From NCBI RefSeq assembly GCF_001487105.1, contig NZ_LN913001.1, forward strand, positions 49,005 through 113,004: DNA of 64,000 nt. Reading direction: 5' to 3'. This document shows, piece by piece, positions 18,516 through 27,260 of this stretch. A model generated the notes under the pieces. It was not told the DNA's origin, searched no databases, and was given only the letters and a program-made list of their open reading frames with translations. Numbering within the stretch: the first letter of the stretch is position 1; every line of letters starts with the position of its first letter. This DNA comes from Mediterraneibacter massiliensis (GTDB lineage Bacteria > Bacillota > Clostridia > Lachnospirales > Lachnospiraceae). The position numbers were made by a program, and so were the translations under genes.

Positions 18516-20333
18516 ATGTCAAATACAAAATTAGTACCAACATGGACTTTTCAGCGCTCACTGCCAGAACCATTTGATGTATATTCAGGCAGTAGTGCTG
18601 TATTTAAAAATATTTCTTCCAGATATTGTACCCAGCCACAAAAAAAGGCAACACTCCACGCCGCAACTTTACAGGCAGTGTTTACCTATATGGATCTGGA
18701 AAATCCTCCAGCCGGAAAAACTCCGGAAGAATTAGGAGCTATCGGAAGTCAGTCCAATAATTTTACGATTGCAGAATATCCAAGCCGAACCGGACAACTC
18801 CATGTGGTGATTTATAACCGCATCACTGGAAAGTTTATTGCTGGTAAATTTGAACAGCCTCTGGATCTGGAAACCCAGTCCGAAGCTTACCAATTTACGG
18901 AAACAGGAAACTCAGGTTCTGCTCTGTATTTTGCTCTCATGCCAACATTCCTTGGTGACGAAGAGTTCAGTGAAAAATATCAGGAATTGAAAGAGCAACG
19001 GGAACGCGGGTATCCGGATATGGATGAAGCAGCTCAGACAGCCGCTATTCTCTGCGATAATGTTTATCGCCGGATCCGCTATGGTGATACACTTCCTTCC
19101 GGAAATATCAAAAATGATATTCCGGCAAAAGGATTGATTCAAAGACTTACTCCTCTAAACATCCAAAAGGGTGTATTTGCACCTACTGATGTGATACAGG
19201 GAACCTTTCAGGTCTTAAAAAGCGGAGTCAGTTACAAACGCAGCCACACCGCCATTTTACAAAGTGATTTTGTCAGCAAATACATTCTGTCCGAGTCCCG
19301 GACACTCACTCCCCAAGAAGAATTAACAGTTCCAATCCTTGAAGACTGGTACATCATACCAAAGGAAATCCAAAGAATCTGCGAACATGCCAAATTAACT
19401 ACCAGCACCAATCAGCCAATGCGTAATTTTCTCCTCCGGGGACCTGCTGGAACCGGGAAAACTGAAGGTGCCAAGGCAATCGCAGCCGGTATGCATCTGC
19501 CATACCGCTGTATTACCTGCTCTGCAAACACAGAGATTTTTGATCTGCTTGGTCAGATTCTCCCAGATGTAGATGGGAAAATGGCATCCATTCAAACAGA
19601 ACTCCCTTCATTCCAGGACATTATGCTGGATCCGGCTACTGCCTACGAAAAGTTGACCGGAACCTATGATGAAACAGTAACGGAAGATATAGTCTATCAG
19701 ACATTAGTGGATCACATTTTTGAAGAAATGCACCAGAAATATACAGAAACATCCAAAAGCCAACGCTTCCGCTATGTGGATACCCCACTGGTAGAGGCAA
19801 TCCGTAATGGGTATCTGGTAGAAATCCAAGAGCCTACGGTCATTGCAAACCCTGGTGTTCTGGTTGGTTTAAATTCTCTTTTGGATCGCTGCAACAGCGT
19901 ATTTCTACCAAACGGAGAAGTTATCAAACGCCATTCAGATACAGTCATCGTAGTTACAACCAACAATGACTATGCAGGATGTCGTCCAATGAATCAATCC
20001 GTCATTTCCAGAATGAACTTAGTCATTGATATGGATGAACCAGATGAAGACACCATGATTGAACGCGTGCTTGCCATTACCGGCTGCTCAGATAAAAAAT
20101 CTGTTCGCACCATGGCACAGATTGTACGCTCCATTGCTCAATATTGTCAGGACAACCTGATTACTGATGGATGCTGTGGAATCCGAGAACTAATCGCATG
20201 GGTACAATCCTTTATGATATGCGGTGATTTAATGGAAGCCGCACATTATACGATCCTTTCTTCCGTAACGGCAGATACAGAAAGCCGTTTGGAGATTGAA
20301 GGCAGTTGTCTGGAAACCGTAATTGCGGCATAG
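18516..20333 (+). CDS. MoxR/CobS-type AAA+ ATPase
   Basis: A 605-residue protein. The N-terminal 280 residues are unfamiliar. The AAA+ core begins near residue 300 with Walker A GPAGTGKTE (about 307-315). Downstream are an Asn sensor-1 in VVTTNND and an arginine-finger-like SRMN. The segment PGVLVGLNSLLDR resembles the MoxR/dynein-type helix-2 insert region. MoxR ATPases act as chaperones that remodel complexes together with VWA proteins. Here the VWA protein is encoded 260 bp on, after a small HTH gene. Role in the ICE unknown; plausible as a remodeller of a DNA-transfer or regulatory complex. Confidence 0.8.
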   Translation: MSNTKLVPTWTFQRSLPEPFDVYSGSSAVFKNISSRYCTQPQKKATLHAATLQAVFTYMDLENPPAGKTPEELGAIGSQSNNFTIAEYPSRTGQLHVVIYNRITGKFIAGKFEQPLDLETQSEAYQFTETGNSGSALYFALMPTFLGDEEFSEKYQELKEQRERGYPDMDEAAQTAAILCDNVYRRIRYGDTLPSGNIKNDIPAKGLIQRLTPLNIQKGVFAPTDVIQGTFQVLKSGVSYKRSHTAILQSDFVSKYILSESRTLTPQEELTVPILEDWYIIPKEIQRICEHAKLTTSTNQPMRNFLLRGPAGTGKTEGAKAIAAGMHLPYRCITCSANTEIFDLLGQILPDVDGKMASIQTELPSFQDIMLDPATAYEKLTGTYDETVTEDIVYQTLVDHIFEEMHQKYTETSKSQRFRYVDTPLVEAIRNGYLVEIQEPTVIANPGVLVGLNSLLDRCNSVFLPNGEVIKRHSDTVIVVTTNNDYAGCRPMNQSVISRMNLVIDMDEPDEDTMIERVLAITGCSDKKSVRTMAQIVRSIAQYCQDNLITDGCCGIRELIAWVQSFMICGDLMEAAHYTILSSVTADTESRLEIEGSCLETVIAA

Positions 20334-20341
20334 GTGATGTT

Positions 20342-20599
20342 ATGATGAAACGAAATTATCCAGAAGAGGAGCTTCGCCTTACACTGGCACAAAATCTGGT
20401 CTTCCTTCGGAAATCCCGGAAAAACAGATTGTCACAAAAAGCGCTGGCAAGGTATCTACAGCTTCCAACCAAAACTGTTATGAATTATGAAAATGGCAAA
20501 GCTACTCCCATGGCATACGCAGTCCTTCGCCTGGCGAATTATTACGGCTGTACAGTAGAGGAGCTTTTGACCACAAATATGCGAAAGAAGGAAAGGTGA
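20342..20599 (+). CDS. XRE-family HTH protein
   Basis: An 85-residue protein with a classical helix-turn-helix (RLSQKALARYLQLPTKTVMNYENG, residues about 29-52) and the usual VEELLT end. ATG 20342 is preferred over 20306 because it follows AGGTGATGTT and starts after the MoxR stop. Its TGA overlaps the GTG start of the VWA gene (GTGA), so all three are coupled. Probably a local transcription regulator. Confidence 0.75.
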   Translation: MMKRNYPEEELRLTLAQNLVFLRKSRKNRLSQKALARYLQLPTKTVMNYENGKATPMAYAVLRLANYYGCTVEELLTTNMRKKER

Positions 20600-22710
20600 A
20601 TACATTGAACAGTAACCAAAAAACTTTAAAACGAATGATTCAGGATACCAAACTGCAGATTTCAGATGAGGAACTATTCCTCTCAGCAGCATTCCAAAAG
20701 CACCAGACTTCCCTGGCGAAAGCGGCTACTGGCCGTTCTCGCTATGGGTTACAGGTTATCACAAACTGGGATACATCAGAAGATGCCGGAGTTGCTTATA
20801 CCGATAACTATAAAATCCATTGCAATGCCGGGAACCCCATTACACAAAGTTTCCCTTCCCGCTTTTTGCGGGCATTGAGTATCAGCGGATTTACCGGGCA
20901 TGAGACCGCACATCTTCGATATTCTGATTTTACTTCCCTTAACCTCTATCTTACAAAATTGGAACAGGGGATTTTTTATCCTGAACCACCGGAAATAAAC
21001 TATCCGGAATATCAGAGAAACCTGGATGTCATTACCGAAGCTATGGAAGAAAAAGATAGAGCTGTATGCTTAACACTCTCACGCTGTGCTGCACAAATTA
21101 ACAACATCCTAGAAGACATCTATATAGAAGCTCGTATGTGTGAAGACTGTCCCGGCACGTTCAAGCAGGGAATCCAGATGAATCATTTCCGCATGACTGA
21201 ACTGATTCCGGACATCCACGATCAGATTGCTCAAGGATACCAACCCTTTTCTATTATGAGTAATCTTCTGTTATCCTACTGCCGGACTGGCAACATCAAC
21301 AACCGGACCGACTACTCCGGCGAATATATGGATACACTGATGGACTGCACCGAATACATTGATGAAGCCTTAAATGCACCAGAAGGGAAAGCCCGTATGG
21401 CAGCCAGTAACCATTTGGCAGTCATCTGCTGGAAATACATTGAACCTTTGGTGGATAAAATGCGGGAAGAATTGGAAAAGCAAGATGAAGAAAGCGCTGC
21501 GAATGACTTAGAAAAGATACTTGGAAATGAATTAACCGGTGCAAGCCCACTCCCTATCGGAAAAAACGGAGGCATCCCCAAAAATCTTGGCGGACCTTCC
21601 AACGGCTCTGCTCCAGGTGTGGATCTTTCCCCAAAGGGCAGACAAGAGTTAATGGAAGCTGCTAAGAAGGTGTTTCAGGAAGAAGGCGGGAGGATTGAAC
21701 TTGCCAAAACAACAAATATTATGGATGGCAATAATCCGGGGATTACCTTTGAAAATCAGTATTCTGGTTCCAGCTACGAACATGCCGCATCTGATCTTGC
21801 CCGCATCTTAACAGATGTGGCAACAGGGATTGCGGAAGAAAAGTATGAACAGGAGCTAACAGAAGAACTCCAGAAAACTGCAGATGAAATCAACTATGGA
21901 AATGCACATGCCGGTATCCACGTTACGGTCCACCGGATGAATACCGTTTCCGATTTCCTGATTCGGGAATACAGTCAGATTGCCACACCGCTTTTACGGG
22001 CATCCAAACGTCTGCAAAATTCCATTTTGCCACTGCTGAAGGATGAAGCAGAAGGTGGAAAACAGAAGAATCTGATGTTTGGAAAACGTCTGGATATGCG
22101 CGTCCTGCACCGGGAAGACGGAACCATCTTTACCCGTACACGCCTGCCAAATGATGAACAGCGACTGGCAGTTGGATTACTGGTGGATGAAAGCGGTTCT
22201 ATGGACTGGGGTGACCGGATTACACATGCAAGAAAAACAGCAATCGTTTTATATGATTTCTGCATCAGCCTGGGAATTCCAATTACAATTTATGGACATT
22301 CCACCGGTTATGATGATGTGGATCTTTATTCATACGCCGAATTTGATTCTCTGGATGCATCTGACCGTTATCGTCTGATGGATATGTCAGCCAGAGGAGG
22401 TAACCGGGATGGCGCTGCTCTTCGCTTTGTGGCAGAGCATTTAGCAAAACGTCCGGAAACAAGAAAGCTGTTGATCATCATTTCTGACGGTCAACCGGCT
22501 GCAGGTGGATACTCTGGTACAGCAGCGGAAGCAGATCTTCGCGGAATCAAGAAAGAATTTCAAAAGCGTGGGGTAATCACGTTTGCGGCAGCCATTGGGG
22601 ATGATAAGGAGAACATACGCCGAATTTATAAGGATGGTTTCTTAGACATAACCAGATTAGAGGATCTGCCAAAGAACATGACACAGCTTGTAAAACAATA
22701 TCTTAAATAG
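20596..22710 (+). CDS. VWA-domain protein with HExxH metallopeptidase-like motif
   Basis: A 704-residue CobT-like protein. The N-terminal region contains HETAH (residues 102-106), matching the HExxH zinc-protease signature and reminiscent of DUF2201/VMAP-type metallopeptidase-VWA proteins. Residues about 300-350 are a low-complexity linker. The C-terminal VWA domain (about 515-704) has a MIDAS DESGS near 530-534, then GGNRDG and ISDGQPA. GTG start in overlap with the XRE stop, with AAGGAAAG upstream. The MoxR AAA+ protein upstream is its expected partner. Whether HETAH is catalytic cannot be told from sequence: a downstream Glu/His zinc ligand is not obvious to me. Confidence 0.8.
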   Translation: MNTLNSNQKTLKRMIQDTKLQISDEELFLSAAFQKHQTSLAKAATGRSRYGLQVITNWDTSEDAGVAYTDNYKIHCNAGNPITQSFPSRFLRALSISGFTGHETAHLRYSDFTSLNLYLTKLEQGIFYPEPPEINYPEYQRNLDVITEAMEEKDRAVCLTLSRCAAQINNILEDIYIEARMCEDCPGTFKQGIQMNHFRMTELIPDIHDQIAQGYQPFSIMSNLLLSYCRTGNINNRTDYSGEYMDTLMDCTEYIDEALNAPEGKARMAASNHLAVICWKYIEPLVDKMREELEKQDEESAANDLEKILGNELTGASPLPIGKNGGIPKNLGGPSNGSAPGVDLSPKGRQELMEAAKKVFQEEGGRIELAKTTNIMDGNNPGITFENQYSGSSYEHAASDLARILTDVATGIAEEKYEQELTEELQKTADEINYGNAHAGIHVTVHRMNTVSDFLIREYSQIATPLLRASKRLQNSILPLLKDEAEGGKQKNLMFGKRLDMRVLHREDGTIFTRTRLPNDEQRLAVGLLVDESGSMDWGDRITHARKTAIVLYDFCISLGIPITIYGHSTGYDDVDLYSYAEFDSLDASDRYRLMDMSARGGNRDGAALRFVAEHLAKRPETRKLLIIISDGQPAAGGYSGTAAEADLRGIKKEFQKRGVITFAAAIGDDKENIRRIYKDGFLDITRLEDLPKNMTQLVKQYLK

Positions 22711-22728
22711 AAAGAAGGGATAACTAAA

Positions 22729-23439
22729 ATGAATGAAACATATCAGAACCGTATCACAGACCAAATCTGCAAGATCCAAACGGATAAAAAACTGATTGCG
22801 TTTTACGACAAACTGCTTACTACTTCCTATAACTCCTTTGCCCAGCTACACGCTAAAGGAGAATATGTGGAAAATGGACACAAGGCACACTCTCTCATTG
22901 GGATTTCCATTCAGGATTACTCCAGTGGTACAGGAGATCGGAATATCATTACCCGATTTCATCTCGCACCAGAGCAAATCCAATTTCTCTTAACCAGAAT
23001 TACAGCCGGGTTCCCGGAATTTGAATGGAGTCAGAGCAAAATCTTTGGAAATCCAGATGCGAACGGATACTCTACTGCACAGCAGTTCTTTATATCCCGC
23101 CATGTGTATAACAGCAAACAGGAAGTTCAGAACAGTCCTTGGAGAATCCAGATTGTCAACGGGAAAGGAATTAAAAAACAGAATCGAAATGGTGGTTCCT
23201 ATATGCAGGCAAAAAGCTTTGTTTCAGAAAAAACTGCTTTCATACAGTTGACAGATATGGATCTTTATACCCTTTTAAAACGAGTGGACTCCTACATCAC
23301 CAACTGGGAGGCAGCCTATACACCGACCTTAATCATAAACGGTAAGCAGATGCTGAACCAACAAAGACAGGCACAACAGCCAGCCGCAGCACCATATAAC
23401 CAAGGACAATACGCAGAACCAAATTTTTACGTTGCGTAA
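22729..23439 (+). CDS. Hypothetical protein linked to MoxR-VWA module
   Basis: A 236-residue soluble protein without a recognised family. It ends in a Gln/Ala/Pro-rich tail (about residues 205-230), similar in character to the SSB tail. AGAAGGGAT precedes the ATG and the gene begins 18 bp after the VWA stop, so it is likely the module's third or fourth member. Followed by a terminator-like hairpin. Confidence 0.5.
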   Translation: MNETYQNRITDQICKIQTDKKLIAFYDKLLTTSYNSFAQLHAKGEYVENGHKAHSLIGISIQDYSSGTGDRNIITRFHLAPEQIQFLLTRITAGFPEFEWSQSKIFGNPDANGYSTAQQFFISRHVYNSKQEVQNSPWRIQIVNGKGIKKQNRNGGSYMQAKSFVSEKTAFIQLTDMDLYTLLKRVDSYITNWEAAYTPTLIINGKQMLNQQRQAQQPAAAPYNQGQYAEPNFYVA

Positions 23440-23450
23440 TAGAACATTAG

Positions 23451-23480
23451 AAAGGGCAGTCTTCAATGGCTGCTCTTTTT
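23451..23480 (+). terminator. Intrinsic terminator-like hairpin
   Basis: AAAGGGCAG pairs with CTGCTCTTT (one G-U pair) around TCTTCAATGG, followed by a T run. Another GGCAG-type junction hairpin; the next gene's AAAGGAGG follows within 10 bp. Confidence 0.65.
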
Positions 23481-23500
23481 GTAAAAGAAAGGAGGACTTT

Positions 23501-24028
23501 ATGGAATATGCAACCTTACTGAACATGGATCGACAGGGGCGTATCGTCATTCCCATTCAGGTCCGGAAAGCCCTGAAACTTGAGGAAGGCGATTTACTCG
23601 CTCTGGAAGCAAATGAAAAGAATATCCTGCTCCGTAAACAGACCGCATACATTCCTCTGAATGCAGGTCTAAAGGAGTTTTTAGACATTCTTCATGCCAA
23701 TGTTCCCAGTCGCATTCTGCTTTGCAATGAAACAAAAGTACTTGCAGTAAAAAATTATCATGCCGCACTGAACATGCCGGTAACGGAAACCATACGTCAA
23801 TTTGTCCAGAAGGAAACCATGCAGTTATTTTCTCTGCAGGATGGCGTTTATCCGATTCCTTCCGGCAGGTATCCAGTATCTGCCTTTTTCCCAATCCCCG
23901 GTGAAACCAGATATGGATCGGCACTTGGATTACTGCTTTGTCCGATCAATGACCGTAATTTCAGCGAAATGGAACTGGGGTGTGCAAAAATGACAGCAGC
24001 CGCCATCACACGCTATATCAATCAGTGA
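23501..24028 (+). CDS. AbrB/SpoVT-like transcription regulator
   Basis: A 175-residue protein. Residues 1-50 form a swapped-hairpin AbrB DNA-binding domain (MDRQGRIVIPIQVRKAL, EEGDLLALE). The C-terminal part resembles the GAF-like sensor of SpoVT. ATG 23501 follows AAAGGAGGAC; the longer frame starts inside the hairpin. SpoVT-type proteins are global transition-state regulators, and an ICE-borne copy probably controls ICE genes or host-state sensing (inference). Confidence 0.8.
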   Translation: MEYATLLNMDRQGRIVIPIQVRKALKLEEGDLLALEANEKNILLRKQTAYIPLNAGLKEFLDILHANVPSRILLCNETKVLAVKNYHAALNMPVTETIRQFVQKETMQLFSLQDGVYPIPSGRYPVSAFFPIPGETRYGSALGLLLCPINDRNFSEMELGCAKMTAAAITRYINQ

Positions 24029-24044
24029 AAGGAGTGTAAACACC

Positions 24045-24287
24045 ATGATGAATCAGAAAATAAATACTAATTGCAAAAAAGAAACATTACTCACCGGACA
24101 GATCTGTTTCCCGCTTCGTATTGGGGAACGTGCCGTTATTATCGGAACCGGATCACGTTCTATGATAACATCCAGAGTTATCACTATTCAGGAAGTATCT
24201 GCAGATGGTGTGGTATTTGAAACGCAAAACACCATTTACCATTTAAGCTATACCTCTGAACCAGTTTCGGAAGTGATGTGTGCTTGA
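24045..24287 (+). CDS. Small hypothetical protein
   Basis: An 80-residue, beta-rich protein with no recognised motif. GAAAGGAGTG precedes the double ATG. The downstream gene's ATG overlaps its end (ATGTGTGCTTGA), so the two are coupled. Confidence 0.5.
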   Translation: MMNQKINTNCKKETLLTGQICFPLRIGERAVIIGTGSRSMITSRVITIQEVSADGVVFETQNTIYHLSYTSEPVSEVMCA

Positions 24288-24913
24288 GTCATGTATATGA
24301 ATTGGGGAGCAGCCTATGCAAGCTGCTCTCTACATTAAAGAAAAATCGGGAACAGGTGCCTCTTCATATTCTAAAGACACAATACCAAGTGCCTTACGAG
24401 GCTCTGATCAGACAGATCAACGAGACCGCCACCGCATTTGTTAAAGAAGTGGTTTTTTCAAAACTTCTAATGAATCCGGATGAAGAGAAAGAAGAACAAT
24501 ATTCCGTTATACAGGAAATCATCAACACTTCCGGAATGCTAAAGGAAATGAACCATTCATTGTCCCAAACGTATGATGTGGAACTCCTGCATAGGCAGGC
24601 TCTAAAGCTCAGGGGATGCATTGAGGATGCACTCTATCCTTATATTGCACGCAAAGATTGTTTGGTAGTGGATATGGAACATATCGAAGATACTCCGATC
24701 ATCTATAACACCATTACCCGAAAAGTTTATGAAAATGACCAATGGGTTGACCGCAAACTGGATCTGCAAGGAAAATTCCTTTTGTTTATAAAACCAGATA
24801 ACGGCAGTCCTCAACAATCAGAAAAGGAGATGTTACAAAATGAATCTAAACCAATACCTTCCCTACATATTCCTTCAGAATATGATACAAAAACGCAAGG
24901 ATCGCATTTATGA
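24278..24913 (+). CDS. Hypothetical protein
   Basis: A 211-residue, mostly helical soluble protein with no motif I recognise. The start overlaps the upstream stop by ten bases, and its first codons run through the hairpin at 24307-24328. A later start is therefore possible, though no good one with a ribosome site is visible. Its end overlaps the next gene by 74 bp. Confidence 0.4.
   Translation: MCLSHVYELGSSLCKLLSTLKKNREQVPLHILKTQYQVPYEALIRQINETATAFVKEVVFSKLLMNPDEEKEEQYSVIQEIINTSGMLKEMNHSLSQTYDVELLHRQALKLRGCIEDALYPYIARKDCLVVDMEHIEDTPIIYNTITRKVYENDQWVDRKLDLQGKFLLFIKPDNGSPQQSEKEMLQNESKPIPSLHIPSEYDTKTQGSHL
24307..24328 (+). repeat. GAGCAGC/GCTGCTC hairpin
   Basis: A perfect seven-base stem with an eight-base loop but no T run. 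It resembles the other gene-junction hairpins of this operon and lies within the start of the overlapping gene. Confidence 0.5.
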
Positions 24914-25145
24914 ATATCAACACCGGTCTTATTGGGAAGCAGACTTTATCAATCGCTGTTCAGACCGACTACATAGCGGTATTGGACGCTGTAATCTGCC
25001 CTATGAAACACTGTCGGAAGACAGGGAACTCTTAAATACTGCATATACCATTTATCAGAAAATACAAGATTGCAATGTTGCTTATAATGATACATTGGAC
25101 TGCGTAATTGACCGGGTAGAAGAAATGATAGAGGAGGTGCAGTGA
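24840..25145 (+). CDS. Small hypothetical protein
   Basis: A 101-residue helical, charged protein. AAAAGGAGATG lies seven bases before the ATG, supporting it although it overlaps the upstream gene by 74 bp in another frame. Its stop overlaps the next start (TGATG). No family recognised. Confidence 0.45.
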   Translation: MNLNQYLPYIFLQNMIQKRKDRIYEYQHRSYWEADFINRCSDRLHSGIGRCNLPYETLSEDRELLNTAYTIYQKIQDCNVAYNDTLDCVIDRVEEMIEEVQ

Positions 25146-25726
25146 TGGCAAATATCTGCTGTGATGATGTTTACTTTTACTCTACGGACAATCCAAACGG
25201 CTTGAATGCCTTATGGGACGATTTAAACAAAGCTATTTCTTTCAACACTCCTTTGTCTAACGCCTGGCTGGGAAACTGGTTTGCTTTTAAAGAAATTCCC
25301 ACTGAGAATATATACTTACGGGGAAATATTATAGACATGGACAAAAATGAACATAGCGTTTTCATTGCACTGTCAACTGCATGGACACCTCTTTATGATG
25401 CATATCAAATAATTGCAGAAACATACCAGATTCATTTTGTACTGAAAAGTATAGAACCTGGCTGTGGAATCTATTATAATACCGATCTTACGGGTGATTT
25501 TTTCCCAGATGAATATTGTGTGACCTATTGCAATGAATCTTACATTACGCCTTCCGGAGAATCACTTGGACAACGTGTAGAAATAGAAGAATGTTTCTCA
25601 TCAGAAGAATCCCTTCTTCAGCGTTTTCACGACCTTGGATATCCGGCTGACTCTTACCAGCAGCTAAAACTGCTGACAGAAGACTATGAAATCTGGATCC
25701 ACCAGTTTGAAAATCCATACATCTAA
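25145..25726 (+). CDS. Api92-like (DUF1281-type) protein
   Basis: A 193-residue soluble protein with an NPNGLNALWDDL-like lead, the spaced aromatic block TAWTPLYDA and the end of the fold at YCNESY. The pattern resembles the ferredoxin-like Api92/DUF1281 proteins found on phages and conjugative elements; function not established. ATG 25145 is preferred over GTG 25142 because GAGGAGGTG precedes it. Last gene of the plus-strand ICE arm; a terminator follows and the cargo block starts. Confidence 0.5.
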   Translation: MANICCDDVYFYSTDNPNGLNALWDDLNKAISFNTPLSNAWLGNWFAFKEIPTENIYLRGNIIDMDKNEHSVFIALSTAWTPLYDAYQIIAETYQIHFVLKSIEPGCGIYYNTDLTGDFFPDEYCVTYCNESYITPSGESLGQRVEIEECFSSEESLLQRFHDLGYPADSYQQLKLLTEDYEIWIHQFENPYI

Positions 25727-25737
25727 CGAAATACTTC

Positions 25738-25763
25738 GAGCCGCCCAGATGGACGGCTCTTTT
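25738..25763 (+). terminator. Terminator closing the plus-strand arm
   Basis: GAGCCG / CGGCTC stem with a CCAGATGGA-type loop and four Ts, 12 bp after the last plus-strand stop. Confidence 0.7.
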
Positions 25764-25778
25764 CATGTCTTATACCAT

Positions 25779-25817
25779 AGCAAAACGGCAGTAAATAGTT
25801 TCTACTGCCGCTTTGCT
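25779..25817 (-). terminator. Terminator of the toxin-antitoxin operon
   Basis: A 15-base stem AGCAAAaCGGCAGTA / TACTGCCGcTTTGCT with one mismatch, directly after the toxin stop on the minus strand. It can act on both strands. Confidence 0.65.
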
Positions 25818-25820
25818 ACT

Positions 25821-26123
25821 TTAAAATTCATTTCTGCTATATTTAACTGTTACAACAGCTACTATTTTCTCTGGCTCTAATATCTCATAAACAATAATAT
25901 ATCCAGAAACAAATAGCTGCCGATAACCTTTATAGGCATAAAATCCTCGTTTACGTTCTGCCCCTCGGTAGGGCTGTTCATCAAGACTAAGAATGGCTTT
26001 TTCGATTTGATCTACAATATCCATTGCACTGCTATCATAATTACTATTCAGTGCAATCTGTTCATAAATCTGGTCCAAATCCCGGTATGCCTGCGGGAAC
26101 ATTTTAACTGTATATTTATCCAA
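25821..26123 (-). CDS. RelE/ParE-family toxin
   Basis: A 100-residue protein with the compact RelE/ParE fold pattern: YTVKMFPQAYRDLDQIYEQI helix pair at the N-terminus, then PYRGAERK and the central beta strands YRQLFVSGYIIVYEI. Such toxins cut ribosome-bound mRNA or block gyrase; which applies here cannot be told. It overlaps the upstream antitoxin by 8 bp, the usual order and coupling. It likely stabilises the ICE or its cargo by post-segregational killing. Confidence 0.85.
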   Translation of the reverse strand: MDKYTVKMFPQAYRDLDQIYEQIALNSNYDSSAMDIVDQIEKAILSLDEQPYRGAERKRGFYAYKGYRQLFVSGYIIVYEILEPEKIVAVVTVKYSRNEF

Positions 26124-26379
26124 AATGTTTTCTCCTCAAAACAGAAAGAGCTTCTTTGGCATCCAAAAGTTCTGCTCCTTCGGCAACCTCTTGCTCTGCA
26201 TCATGTATTGCTCTATCTATTATTTTTTCACTCATCAGTTTATCATACGCTTCTATACTCATCACTACTAAATCTCCAAATCCATTTTTTGTTATAAAAA
26301 TTGGTTCCTGCTGTTGATGACATAACTCTGAAATCTCATTTGTATTTCTCAATTCGGTAATCGGTTTAATTACTGGCAT
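26116..26379 (-). CDS. Phd/YefM-family antitoxin
   Basis: An 87-residue protein with a YefM/Phd N-terminal DNA-binding fold (PITELRNTNEISELC, then GFGDLVVMSIEAYDKL) and an acidic C-terminal toxin-binding tail (HDAEQEVAEGAELLD). It neutralises the adjacent RelE/ParE toxin and, with it, represses the promoter immediately upstream. Confidence 0.85.
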   Translation of the reverse strand: MPVIKPITELRNTNEISELCHQQQEPIFITKNGFGDLVVMSIEAYDKLMSEKIIDRAIHDAEQEVAEGAELLDAKEALSVLRRKHFG

Positions 26380-26406
26380 AAATCCACGCTCCTCTCTTTG
26401 TACGTT

Positions 26407-26435
26407 ATTATAACATAATTATGTACATTTCGCAA
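26407..26435 (-). promoter_or_regulatory. TA promoter with palindromic operator
   Basis: On the minus strand TTGCGA (26435-26430), a 17-bp spacer and TATAAT (26412-26407). The spacer holds a perfect 12-bp palindrome ACATAATTATGT (26413-26424) and an adjoining TGTACA, the hexamer known from YefM operators. Repression by antitoxin-toxin binding is expected. Confidence 0.7.
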
Positions 26436-26478
26436 TGTAATAAACCGTACTACTCAGCTACTCAGCTACTACTCACTT

Positions 26479-26937
26479 TTATTTCTTACATTTATGAAGT
26501 TGTTCTTTCAGAGTCAATAATTCAAACTCTCTCCTGTTTCTACGGAAGTCATAAAAAGAAAACTTAGGTTGTTCCCAAAGATTCTTTATTTTCCATATAT
26601 AATGTTCTCGCGAATCGCAGAAGAAGTTTCCTTGTTTTTTATGTAGAGCTTTCATAATCCGCAGGGTTTTTCGAGACACCTGTGGATAATTTCCGTTTAT
26701 CTGATGATATAAATACGCTGATCCTCTTTTGCTTTCAACCAATATAACCTGACGTCCCTTTATACACGACATATCCATTTTTAATATATCGTTCCCACGT
26801 ATCCCTGTTTCATAAGCGACTCGTAAAAATAATAACGTTTCCAAATCTCTCTTTTTCCATAATTTCCGTAACACAATTTTATAATTTTCTCTCAAGCGTG
26901 CTGATTGTTCTGTATCTTTTGTTCGTGTAGCGTACAT
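26479..26937 (-). CDS. Tyrosine-recombinase-like protein, apparently degenerate
   Basis: A 152-residue protein. YETGIRGNDILKM matches the catalytic-Arg block of tyrosine recombinases, with a following beta hairpin (IKGRQVILVESKRGSA) as in that fold. The expected HxxR and C-terminal Tyr blocks are not clear (only FYDFRRNRREF). It may be an inactive remnant or a diverged DNA-binding protein. ATG 26937 follows GAGGCGGT and is 2 bp past the upstream stop. Confidence 0.55.
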   Translation of the reverse strand: MYATRTKDTEQSARLRENYKIVLRKLWKKRDLETLLFLRVAYETGIRGNDILKMDMSCIKGRQVILVESKRGSAYLYHQINGNYPQVSRKTLRIMKALHKKQGNFFCDSREHYIWKIKNLWEQPKFSFYDFRRNRREFELLTLKEQLHKCKK

Positions 26938-26939
26938 AT

Positions 26940-27251
26940 TCAAACCGCCTCTCTTTGACGTGACTCTAAAAAACGCCAAGCCGCATCTACAAATTTTACA
27001 TTATCTTCTTCTGTTTCATAGGTTCTCCATAATTCCTTATGAAGTTCCTCCTCACACAATTCCATTGTACTGCATTGTTCCTTGATCATACGGATGAATG
27101 GGTAGATCATTGTTGCATAAATATTTTTTCCAGATTTTATCAAATCCCCTTCCATCTGATATGCCTCATGCAGACATTCCAAAGTAATCCGAATATCAGT
27201 TATAAACGCATACTCTGCTCCTTCACACACTTTTTCTTTCTCTGCTTCCAT
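26940..27251 (-). CDS. Hypothetical protein next to recombinase fragment
   Basis: A 103-residue, acidic helical protein of no recognised family. Its AGGAGG-type site precedes the ATG, and it is tightly spaced between the DUF5348 gene and the recombinase-like gene, so the three form one unit. Probably a mobile-element accessory. Confidence 0.45.
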   Translation of the reverse strand: MEAEKEKVCEGAEYAFITDIRITLECLHEAYQMEGDLIKSGKNIYATMIYPFIRMIKEQCSTMELCEEELHKELWRTYETEEDNVKFVDAAWRFLESRQREAV

Positions 27252-27260
27252 TTACGCCTC

